DNA of 64,000 bases. Origin: Candidatus Aquicultor sp. (GTDB lineage: Bacteria; Actinomycetota; Aquicultoria; Aquicultorales; Aquicultoraceae). The stretch is taken from positions 289,955-353,954 of the forward strand of contig DASXVE010000025.1 in NCBI GenBank assembly GCA_036504445.1. The letters are read 5' to 3'. A program made the translations under genes and the position numbers. Positions 26,634-34,367 of this stretch are shown one piece after another. The notes beneath the pieces were generated by a model. It did no database searches. It saw only the letters and a program-made list of their open reading frames with translations, and was not told where the DNA came from. How positions within the stretch are numbered: position 1 is the stretch's first letter; every line of letters starts with the position of its first letter.

Positions 26634-27506
26634 TTACAGCCCGGCCGCCCCTAAAATCTCGGGCACGCGGTCTTCGGCACCGATCGCCATAACATGCACG
26701 CCGGCACAGATATCTTTCAGCTGAGCGATTTGCCTACCGGCGATCTCTATGCCCTTCTTGAGCGCATCTTCGCCTTTAAGCGGCGCCAGTTCGTCGATGA
26801 GTTCCTGCGGCACCGACACACCCGCGACAAATTTATTTAAATACTTGGCCATACCGGCGCTCTTAAGTAATAAAATGCCGGCCAGAATCGGCACGTTGAA
26901 TTGTTTTGCATAATCCACGAAGTTTAAGAACTTCGGCATGTCGTAAATCGCCTGCGTCTGAAAAAACTTCGCTCCCGCTTTGACCTTCTTCTCAAACTTG
27001 GCAAGCTGCGGCTCTACCGGATTCGCCTCCGGTGTAACAATCGCTCCGGCAAAGAAATCGGTTTTACCCTGGAGTTCGAGCCCGGCCATATCAAAGCCAT
27101 TATTAAGACCATTGATTACCTCGAGTAGCTGTACGCTCTCGATATCGAAAACCGGTTTGGCCTCTTTGTGGTCGCCAAGCACCGGGTGATCACCGGTTAA
27201 GGCGAGCACGTTGGTAATCCCCATAATCGAGGCGCCGAGTAAGTCCGACTGCAACCCTAAGCGATTGCGGTCACGACAAGTCATCTGGTATATAGGCTCG
27301 ACACCTAAATCCATTATTTCTTTGGCGATTGCCAGCGTACAGATTCGCATGACCGCGCTCTGGTTATCAGTCACATTAAGCGCGGTGACCTTACCCTTTA
27401 GCCCGGCGATGTGATGCTTCATCTCAGCTATATCGGTGCCTTTCGGAGGGCCGACTTCAGCGGTGACGACAAACTGTCCTTGCGCTAGATCTTCTTTAAA
27501 TCCCAC
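26634..27506 (-). CDS. metF: methylenetetrahydrofolate reductase
   Basis: 290 residues of the MTHFR barrel. It has FVVTAEVGPPKGTD at the N-terminus, ALNVTDNQSAVMRICTLA, GITNVLALTGDHP and FFQTQAIYDMPKF. It reduces methylene-H4folate to methyl-H4folate. It lies 14 bases after metV in an acetogen-type MetVF pair, so electrons are expected to come through partner proteins rather than only from bound NAD(P)H. GTG 27506 follows GGGGAG at good spacing. Its stop is followed by a 131-base gap to cooC1 containing a GC-rich imperfect stem near 26595-26620. Confidence 0.95.
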   Translation of the reverse strand: MGFKEDLAQGQFVVTAEVGPPKGTDIAEMKHHIAGLKGKVTALNVTDNQSAVMRICTLAIAKEIMDLGVEPIYQMTCRDRNRLGLQSDLLGASIMGITNVLALTGDHPVLGDHKEAKPVFDIESVQLLEVINGLNNGFDMAGLELQGKTDFFAGAIVTPEANPVEPQLAKFEKKVKAGAKFFQTQAIYDMPKFLNFVDYAKQFNVPILAGILLLKSAGMAKYLNKFVAGVSVPQELIDELAPLKGEDALKKGIEIAGRQIAQLKDICAGVHVMAIGAEDRVPEILGAAGL

Positions 27507-27520
27507 TTGAATCTCCCCTC

Positions 27521-28171
27521 CTACTTTCTCAAATCCATATACCGAAGGTTATTTGCCTTCTGGTAATTCTTCGGGCCGTTATACGCCAAGAATTTCTCGC
27601 GCTCGCCCGTATCGTTCATCTTATTATAGATAAGGACCCAACCGCAGTCGCGGGTCGAGTCGATCTCACACTTGCCGTTGTTCGTGCCGCCGCATGGGCC
27701 GTTGAGCAAGCTTTTCGCACAACGCGCAACCGGGCAGATGCCGCCGGTTTTATCCAGCACGCATTCCCCGCAGCCTTTGCACATCTCGGTGTAGTAGCCG
27801 TACTCCTCGTTAAAGCCCATAAACGTCGTATTCACGCCGGGCAGCACCGGTATATTGGGGAATTTTCGCGCCATGCCCTGAATCCCGACACCGCAGGCCA
27901 GCGATATTATCGCTTGGTACTTGTCGGCATCGCGAATTTGATCGAGGTATTCGAAATCACATTGGCGAATAACTGTTTGCTCGCCAATCTCGATATCACG
28001 ACCTTCGACTTTGCGCGACAGGCGCAGGGCGGTTGCCGTTATATTGACCGCGCGCTCACCGCCGGTTAGACACACCTCAACACACGTACCGCACCCGGCC
28101 ATCAGTACCCGGTCGTACCCATCAACCATCGCTTTTATCTCGTCTAAGCTTTTCGGCTCCGCAACAATCAT
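27521..28171 (-). CDS. metV: methylenetetrahydrofolate reductase partner MetV
   Basis: 216 residues, the MetV (MTHFR C-terminal-like) family. N-terminal GCGTCVEVCLTGGERAV, and a Cys-rich C-terminal part, CKGCGECVLDKTGGICPVAR followed by GPCGGTNNGKCE, which binds an Fe-S cluster and zinc. MetV forms a complex with MetF in acetogens and carries electrons to its flavin. The ATG at 28171 has AAGGAG eight bases upstream; GTG 28180 is possible. Upstream on the same strand is the GltD-ferredoxin-MvhD-like flavoprotein, the likely electron donor, as Hdr/MvhD proteins are in Moorella. Confidence 0.93.
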   Translation of the reverse strand: MIVAEPKSLDEIKAMVDGYDRVLMAGCGTCVEVCLTGGERAVNITATALRLSRKVEGRDIEIGEQTVIRQCDFEYLDQIRDADKYQAIISLACGVGIQGMARKFPNIPVLPGVNTTFMGFNEEYGYYTEMCKGCGECVLDKTGGICPVARCAKSLLNGPCGGTNNGKCEIDSTRDCGWVLIYNKMNDTGEREKFLAYNGPKNYQKANNLRYMDLRK

Positions 28172-28195
28172 TTTTTTCACTCCTTATTCTCACTG

Positions 28196-28266
28196 GAGCT
28201 CTCAGGCTAGCGCCCCTTCGGGGGCCTCCAGCGCCGGCTGCAATCGCTGTTGCCGGCGCTAGCTCC
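28196..28266. repeat. overlapping inverted repeats upstream of metV
   Basis: AGCGCCGGC (28230-28238) pairs with GCCGGCGCT (28252-28260); GCCCC-TTCG-GGGGC (28212-28225) is a second hairpin; and GCTAGCGCC (28206-28214) can instead pair with GGCGCTAGC (28255-28263), with GGAGCT/AGCTCC outside it. The two folds exclude each other. The structure lies just before metV in the operon mRNA. Confidence 0.55.
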
Positions 28267-28302
28267 TCAATAGCCTCCGAAACTTTATCTAAAAGCAGCA
28301 CC

Positions 28303-28400
28303 CGCTAATTCACCAACAGCCTACTAACAATTCGCTAGTCTGCTAATTGCATGTTAGTAGTCTACCGGCAATCTACTAATCTACCAACAAACTGCTAATC
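28303..28400. repeat. degenerate CTACTAA/CTGCTAAT repeats
   Basis: About six imperfect copies of a CTRCTAAT-like unit, one inverted (TTAGTAG near 28354), lie in the non-coding gap between the flavoprotein gene and the hairpins before metV. They have no evident coding meaning and resemble, in style but not in sequence, the repeats in the acsE-cooC1 gap. Confidence 0.4.
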
Positions 28401-30497
28401 AACAGCGAGCACTTTTGCAATTGGATTTGGCCCGAGTTCGGCTAGTTTCTCTTTGAACTCGCCGAGCGCCCGGCCCAACGCCTCCGTGCTTTCAGGCGCT
28501 CCCATAAATACGAGACGGTCGGCACCGATGCCGGCCGCCTCGAGAATTATTTTGACCTCGTTGACGCGCATCTGCGCCCAGTTAACGCCACGGCGATGAC
28601 GGCACTCCTCGTCCGGGCAGGCCAAGACAGCAATACCATCTGTGCCGTTTTCAATCGCACGCAATAGGTGGCGCGTATCGAGGCGGCTGGTACACATTAG
28701 TTTAACAAAGTTCAGGCCGTCCGGCTGCGGTGTTGCCAGCGATGACGGATTCTGGACCGACGGCACCGCGTATTGGCAGCCGATAACAGTGATCCCGCTG
28801 GTACCGGCATCAATCTGCTCGTTGATCCTGGTATCGGTGTTGTAGGCGACATCAATCGCCAGGCCGGGGCATACCGCCGCACAAATTCCACACGCCTGGC
28901 AGCTCTCCCATGAAAAATTCGCGACGCGGGCGGCGGTAATGTAGGGCGCGCCGTACGGGCATACCCGCACACAGCTCAGGCAGGCGGCACAGTCTTCTGT
29001 GCAGGTAAGCGTGGCGCCGCGGCTGCAGTTCATGCAGCGCTGCGCTTCATATATTCCGGTTTCCGTATCGAAGCCGGGCTCGGCCTCGATAAAGCTCTTC
29101 ACTCGCACGCCCGGTTCAAGCATCGGTACGGCGTTCTTCTCGCGGTGTGGCGTGGCATCGATTGCCGCCTGCGGCATCCGCTCTATCGGCGCCGGTTTGA
29201 TTACTAATACCGACTCAACTTTGCCGGTGGTGAGATAGGTCTCGATGGCGGTCGCTGCGTCGTGCGCGTTTCGCATGGCCGCAACAGCGGCGCCGGGACC
29301 GGTTACGACTTCGCCGCACGCAAAGACATTTGTAAGATTTGTCTGGAACGTGGCCGGGCTCCACTTGATCCTGCCCCGCTCATCGACTTCGAGGCTGGTA
29401 TCGGTAAAGCCGGTCATGTCCGCCCCCTGGCCGATGGCGAATATTACGTTATCCGCTTCAATTTCTAAAAGCTCGCACTCATTGTATTGCGGGCTGAACA
29501 TACGGTTCTCATCAAAAACACGGGTACAGCGCTTAAATGCCATACCTGCTACTTTGCCGTCTTTAACGGTGATCTGTTTCGGACCCCAGGACGGATTAAT
29601 CTTTATGCCTTCCTCGGCCGCCTCGTCGAGCTCCCAACTAAACGCCGGGATTTCATCGGTACACTCGAGGCAGCACAGGTTGATTTCCTCCGCACCGAGC
29701 CGCTTGGCCGAGCGCGCCACATCAAAAGCGACGTTACCGCCGCCGATGACGACGACTTTTTTGCCCACCGTGGCGTTATCATTGAAATTCGCTTCCTGTA
29801 AGAACGGCAGTGCCAGGAGTACGCCGTTCGCATCGTGCCCCGGGATCGGGATACCGCGGCTCAGCGTCAGACCGATTGCGATTAGAACCGCATCGTACTG
29901 CTTAGTAAGATCATCAAAAGCAATATCGCGCCCAACCGTGGTGTTTCGCTTGATAGTGACGCCCAGCGATTCGATTGCGGCAACGTCCCAGGCGACGATG
30001 TCTTTTGGTAGGCGGTATTTCGGAACGCCGGTATAGATGGCGCCGCCGCACTCGTCGTTTTTCTCGTAAATCGTTACGTCAAAACCGTCTTTTGCCAGAT
30101 CGTAGGCCGCGGTTAAGCCGGCCGGGCCGCCGCCGATAATTGCGACCGTTTTCCCTTTGGTTTTCGGAACCGGTTGATAATGCGGCTCATCCTTGCACAC
30201 ATCGGCCGCAAAGCGCTTAACGGCACGGATGTTGACCGCACCCTCGACGTCGTTTCGGCGGCACTCGCTTTCGCACGGGTGATGGCAGATGCGCCCCAAG
30301 CTGCCGGGTAGAGTACAACGCTCGCGTACTGCATCCAGCGATTCGCGAAAACGCCCCTGCGCGACCAGGGTAACGAACTTTTGCACGTCCGCGTTGACGG
30401 GGCACGCGCTCGTACATGGGGGCTTAACCGGGTCGCCGGTCACCCACGTATTAAAGGCATCGGTATGTGAGTAATTCGGTGTTACATTATTGCTCAT
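28395..30497 (-). CDS. GltD-like flavoprotein fused to ferredoxin and MvhD-like domains
   Basis: 700 residues. N-terminal Cys-rich GltD cap (CTSACPVNADVQKF, then GRICHHPCESECRRND), FAD motif AIIGGGPAGLTAAYDLAK (near 120), NAD(P)H motif VVIGGGNVAFDVARSAKRLG (near 250), two [4Fe-4S] sites (CAACLSCVRVCPYG and CQACGICAAVCPG, about 505-560), then an MvhD/FlpD-like C-terminus with MCTSRLDTRHLLRAIENGTD and ACPDEECR (about 575-690). MvhD domains carry electrons between hydrogenase or dehydrogenase and heterodisulfide reductase modules. The first Cys pair typical of MvhD is reduced to GCQYA. Lying between acsC and metV-metF it is the best candidate donor for methylene-H4folate reduction, perhaps with flavin-based bifurcation; that is inference. 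It shares its N-terminal layout with the formate dehydrogenase beta module. Confidence 0.85.
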   Translation of the reverse strand: MSNNVTPNYSHTDAFNTWVTGDPVKPPCTSACPVNADVQKFVTLVAQGRFRESLDAVRERCTLPGSLGRICHHPCESECRRNDVEGAVNIRAVKRFAADVCKDEPHYQPVPKTKGKTVAIIGGGPAGLTAAYDLAKDGFDVTIYEKNDECGGAIYTGVPKYRLPKDIVAWDVAAIESLGVTIKRNTTVGRDIAFDDLTKQYDAVLIAIGLTLSRGIPIPGHDANGVLLALPFLQEANFNDNATVGKKVVVIGGGNVAFDVARSAKRLGAEEINLCCLECTDEIPAFSWELDEAAEEGIKINPSWGPKQITVKDGKVAGMAFKRCTRVFDENRMFSPQYNECELLEIEADNVIFAIGQGADMTGFTDTSLEVDERGRIKWSPATFQTNLTNVFACGEVVTGPGAAVAAMRNAHDAATAIETYLTTGKVESVLVIKPAPIERMPQAAIDATPHREKNAVPMLEPGVRVKSFIEAEPGFDTETGIYEAQRCMNCSRGATLTCTEDCAACLSCVRVCPYGAPYITAARVANFSWESCQACGICAAVCPGLAIDVAYNTDTRINEQIDAGTSGITVIGCQYAVPSVQNPSSLATPQPDGLNFVKLMCTSRLDTRHLLRAIENGTDGIAVLACPDEECRHRRGVNWAQMRVNEVKIILEAAGIGADRLVFMGAPESTEALGRALGEFKEKLAELGPNPIAKVLAVD

Positions 30498-30665
30498 AGT
30501 AGCAACCTTTCCTCTTTGTACTACTATTACTGTTTAAGCCCATGGCTTGTAGCTCATAGGTAATGTCCATAATATCTGTGCATAAACTATCAGTTATTAG
30601 CCATGAGCTTTCTTGGCTGTAATGGGCTAGATGTAGCGTAAACGGGTACTATAGATAGGTATTCG

Positions 30666-30687
30666 GGGCGGACCGGTCAGTCCGCCC
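30666..30687 (-). terminator. hairpin downstream of acsC
   Basis: GGGCGGAC (30666-30673) and GTCCGCCC (30680-30687) form a perfect stem 15 bases after the acsC stop. No T tract follows on the minus strand, so it may be a processing or stability element inside the operon rather than a full terminator. The remaining gap to the flavoprotein (30498-30665) shows only weak repeats. Confidence 0.5.
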
Positions 30688-30701
30688 TCCCCTTTTACCC
30701 T

Positions 30702-32054
30702 TTATGCCATTACCGGCTGAAAGCTCTTTAGGAAAGCCGGGATGTCCGCCGCTTCACGCGGGCCGACTACGATCTTCCAACCCGGAAGCTCTTCTTCAAG
30801 CTCGCCGCTAATTTGCGCGACGTAGCCCGGTATAACGATTGTTTTGTGTTTGACCTTGCCGGTAATATCGCTCTTGCCGATAAAGCCGGCGATACGCTCC
30901 GGTACGAATTTACCGGCCGCCCACGCAGTCAGCGTCGAAAGACCATCGGTATCGACGATACCGAGCCAGACCGGCATCTTGCTGCCCTCGATCTCGCTTG
31001 AGACGATAAAGTATGTGAGCGAGAAGTTGGTGGTAATAAGGATCGGTGAATCCTCGGTTGCGCCGTTGATCGAGTAAAATCCCTGATCGACCTGCATCGG
31101 CCGCTGCGGGTCGGTGTAGATGTTCTGGCGCAGAACGAAGAGCGCATATGCCTTCTCGGGGCTGAGGTCGCGAAGGACCATGACGCCGCCGTATTTAATG
31201 GTGTACACGGCCGCATGAACGGTCTCCATCATATCATCGACCGTCTCCTCCGCAGGGAAGGTGATCGTCGGATACCCGAACGGACGCTGTTTTTTCTTCA
31301 GCGCGGCACGACGGGTAAAGATCAGGTTTTGGAACGTCTCTTTAAGCGTTCTCGAACCCATATCGATGACCAGGTCTTTTATGCCCATGCCGTCGAGTTT
31401 GGCGGTTAAATCGCCAAGCTCATCAAGCGAAGCCGGCTTTACCGCAAGCGGCGCACCGTACTTCTTCGCCAGACCGGCCATCGCATCCACGTTAGCAGCG
31501 GTTGCCGCGTAGAGAAGCGGCTTCTTAATCCCGGCTTCTTCCATAGCCGCTTCGATTGCCGCGGGCTCCGCCATCAAAACGAGCGGATAGGCAATCGCGC
31601 TCGATACGCGCTTTACCATATCGGCGAACTTCGCATCATCGCCGGATGTGTTCTTGACCGCAACGAGGTTGGCGCGAAGCGTCTGGCCGACGCGCTCATA
31701 CACCGTATCTTTTAGCTGTGCGACTTTTGCATCCACTTCCGCTGCGTCTTCGGTATCCTCAATAAGCAGCGCGAAGCCCGGTGCGTTGAAGAAGGTCTTC
31801 TCATGCCGGTGCATGACCAGTTCTTCGCCTACTTTAAGAGCATATTCGCCTTCGCCGATGGTAACGCCGCGCATCGGCGGAGCCGACGCCTCGGAGAGTA
31901 GCGCCTTCGCCTCGTCGCTTACACTGGGACACGACTCAAGCGATGTAGCGCCCGCGGCGAGCTTCATAGCAAACGCCAGGCAGGTTGGAACACCGCACTG
32001 GCCGCAGTTCGTCTTCGGTAGTTGTTTAAAGATATCCATACCGGTTAAAGCCAC
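30702..32054 (-). CDS. acsC: corrinoid iron-sulfur protein large subunit
   Basis: 450 residues, near the 446 of Moorella AcsC. The N-terminal [4Fe-4S] domain has NCGQCGVPTCLAFAMKLA with a later Cys in LESCPSVSD; a TIM-barrel middle and a C-terminal B12-binding Rossmann domain (TTNFSLTYFIVSSEIEGSK, then VIPGYVAQISGELEEELPGW) follow. With AcsD it accepts the methyl group from AcsE on cobalt and hands it to the A-cluster of AcsB. I chose GTG 32054 (nine bases after GGAGG, matching the Moorella start) over GTG 32060. Confidence 0.96.
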   Translation of the reverse strand: MALTGMDIFKQLPKTNCGQCGVPTCLAFAMKLAAGATSLESCPSVSDEAKALLSEASAPPMRGVTIGEGEYALKVGEELVMHRHEKTFFNAPGFALLIEDTEDAAEVDAKVAQLKDTVYERVGQTLRANLVAVKNTSGDDAKFADMVKRVSSAIAYPLVLMAEPAAIEAAMEEAGIKKPLLYAATAANVDAMAGLAKKYGAPLAVKPASLDELGDLTAKLDGMGIKDLVIDMGSRTLKETFQNLIFTRRAALKKKQRPFGYPTITFPAEETVDDMMETVHAAVYTIKYGGVMVLRDLSPEKAYALFVLRQNIYTDPQRPMQVDQGFYSINGATEDSPILITTNFSLTYFIVSSEIEGSKMPVWLGIVDTDGLSTLTAWAAGKFVPERIAGFIGKSDITGKVKHKTIVIPGYVAQISGELEEELPGWKIVVGPREAADIPAFLKSFQPVMA

Positions 32055-32101
32055 ATTCACTCACCTCCATAAAGGTTACAAAATATTAAAATACGAACCA
32101 G

Positions 32102-32140
32102 GGGCGGGCGCTTTTCTAGGTGTAGCCGGAGCGCCCGCCC
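32102..32140 (-). repeat. GC-rich hairpin between acsB and acsC
   Basis: GGGCGGGCGC (32102-32111) pairs with GCGCCCGCCC (32131-32140) across a 19-base loop in the 102-base gap between acsB and acsC. It could protect the 3' end of the acsAB message or set the ratio of acsC to acsB; no T tract is present. Confidence 0.55.
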
Positions 32141-32156
32141 ACTGGATTACTGTTTC

Positions 32157-34367
32157 TTACATACCCAATGGGTCCATCCCCGTGACCGGATGGCCCACTG
32201 ACTTAACATATTCCCCAAGGCCTTCCATCGAGACCGTATCGGTCTCATCGGCGATCTTGTCGAGCAGATCGGGCATACCGAGCCGGTCAGTTTGCGCCTG
32301 CAGGATCCCTGAGAGTTGTTCTTTAAGCTCTTTTGGCATCCAGACGACACGGGCAAAACCGCCATCGGCGGCCAGGAACTTCGGGCTGCCGAGAAAGTAC
32401 TTTCCGACACCGGCCATACCGGGGTTCTGCATACCGCCGCCGACCAAGCCCGCCATTGTCGAGAAGGTCATGCCGAACGGCGTCTCGCCTGCATAGTCGC
32501 GGTTAACGACCATGAAGCCTGAGTAGATCATGCCGCTTTCCTCATCTATAAGCGGGATGTGGGCGACGATGGCCTCGAAGCAACCGCATGATGTCATCGG
32601 GTTTTCCATCATCGAGTAAGCGAAGAGCCTGTCGATAGCACCGTTTGATGCTTTGGCGAGGTACTCGTTGATTCCGCTCCACTCGCCCCGCTCGGCATCA
32701 AGGGTCATGCCTTTGAGAATCGGCTGGTTAGGGCCGGTCGGGTTGATCTCGTACGATGCTTTACCGTCGAGCCAGTTATATGCGCCGCACAGACCGAGGC
32801 GCTGCGGAGTAATTATACAGATGTGGGTCGGGGCAAACGACTGGCACAGCGTGCAGCTGTAGAAGGTATCGACGTTCTCGTCGGTGAGACCGCTGACGCG
32901 CTCGTCGCGCTCGTGATACTCTTTGCGGGCAACATCGAGAAGTTCGTGTACTTGCTCCGGCTCGGTAATAATGGTCACCTGAACTTTATCAACGATTGCC
33001 GGGAACTCGTTTAACAACTTGGTGTGCAGGATGCGGCCGATATCGGTAAGGCTGAAGCCCTTCTCAACGGCTTTCTTGCCGGCACGGATCCACATAACGT
33101 CACGCTGGGACACGTGCATGATACCCTCGGCGCCGTTGATCAGGTGATGAACCTGGCGCTCGAGAATCGGCTCGAAATCTTTCTGCATCTTGCGACCGGC
33201 GACATCGATGAGAATCGCCATCGGATAGGCTTTCTTCTCTTCCATATCTTTGAGGTCGATACCGACGAGCTCGATCTTGTTGTCCTCGACCTCGTCCATA
33301 TCTTTCATGCGCAAGAGCTCGAACGCTTCGCTCTTTGCACCACCGAACTCAGCGAACAGATCATCTTTACGAATGCGCTCGCCCTCAAACGCGGCGCCGT
33401 ATGCGACCGGGATCGGCACTTTGTCGATCTTGATCTTCAGGCCGCGAACCTCGATTGAGCGGTTGATGATATTGTCGACCGGGATGTTCGAGACGACGTG
33501 CTCGTAGGTGCAGACACCGGTCGGCAGAATCTGCGGGATGTCGGTATCGGCGATTGCCGGGAAGCCGTAGCTGATCGCGCCGGCCGCCGCAGCGTATTTA
33601 ACCGGGTCGACTTCGCCCAGCGCAACAACGAAGGCGAAGACGCGGTTCTTGTTATAGCGAAGAATTCTCTCATAATCGCCCGGCTGCACGCCGCCGAACG
33701 CCATGGCGGCGCGAGTGGCGAAACCGACCGAGTAGATCTGTCCGTATACATGCGAGTCAAACGGAACGAGTCGGGTATCCCAACCGAGTTCGACACCGGC
33801 TTCATTGAGCTGGTCGGCAATGCAAACGCCGTCAGTCGAGCCGGCGAGGAAGGCATAGAGGCCTTTCTCCTGGCACTCGCGGGCAATTGCGACGGCTTGC
33901 TCGGTGGTCGGGGCGGCGCCGACGATTGCGGCAAAGCCCGGCGCGCTGCCGTCGACGAACTCGACGCCGCGGGCACGCATGATAACATCATCGGCCGCCC
34001 CGACATAGAGGTCGGTTACCGGGGCATCACCGATGCCGATGTAGCGAAGCGCCATAATCATCTCGGCGCCGAACAGCATGGCGATACCGGCATCGAGCGT
34101 ATTACCCAGATACGGAAGCCACAAATCTTTGGTCGGCTCCTCGGGGAGCAGGTCTTTTGCGATTTTTAGGACACGCTCCATGTCGGAGAGCTTCTCGATT
34201 TTCTCGCCGCTCAAACCGTAGATAACCGGGAGATAATAGCCGGTATTCGGGAATGCGACTTCATGATTCGGCCCTTTGGCGTCGATGGCCTCTTTAATCC
34301 GTGCTTCCGCCAGATTGATGGTTTCATGAGCGCCCCTAATTGCTGAGGTAGCAATAATCTTAGACAT
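32157..34367 (-). CDS. acsB: acetyl-CoA synthase (CODH/ACS alpha subunit)
   Basis: 736 residues (Moorella 729). The A-cluster ligands are in register with the Moorella enzyme minus one: Cys505, 508, 517 and 527 in the YSCTLCQSFAPTHICIITPQ to LGLCGAYNW region, and two more in MTSCGCFEAI. The enzyme joins methyl from AcsCD, CO from AcsA and coenzyme A to make acetyl-CoA. The length includes the bacterial N-terminal domain that binds CODH, absent in archaea. ATG 34367 has AGGAGG seven bases upstream and overlaps the acsA stop by eight bases, so the two subunits are translationally coupled. Confidence 0.97.
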   Translation of the reverse strand: MSKIIATSAIRGAHETINLAEARIKEAIDAKGPNHEVAFPNTGYYLPVIYGLSGEKIEKLSDMERVLKIAKDLLPEEPTKDLWLPYLGNTLDAGIAMLFGAEMIMALRYIGIGDAPVTDLYVGAADDVIMRARGVEFVDGSAPGFAAIVGAAPTTEQAVAIARECQEKGLYAFLAGSTDGVCIADQLNEAGVELGWDTRLVPFDSHVYGQIYSVGFATRAAMAFGGVQPGDYERILRYNKNRVFAFVVALGEVDPVKYAAAAGAISYGFPAIADTDIPQILPTGVCTYEHVVSNIPVDNIINRSIEVRGLKIKIDKVPIPVAYGAAFEGERIRKDDLFAEFGGAKSEAFELLRMKDMDEVEDNKIELVGIDLKDMEEKKAYPMAILIDVAGRKMQKDFEPILERQVHHLINGAEGIMHVSQRDVMWIRAGKKAVEKGFSLTDIGRILHTKLLNEFPAIVDKVQVTIITEPEQVHELLDVARKEYHERDERVSGLTDENVDTFYSCTLCQSFAPTHICIITPQRLGLCGAYNWLDGKASYEINPTGPNQPILKGMTLDAERGEWSGINEYLAKASNGAIDRLFAYSMMENPMTSCGCFEAIVAHIPLIDEESGMIYSGFMVVNRDYAGETPFGMTFSTMAGLVGGGMQNPGMAGVGKYFLGSPKFLAADGGFARVVWMPKELKEQLSGILQAQTDRLGMPDLLDKIADETDTVSMEGLGEYVKSVGHPVTGMDPLGM

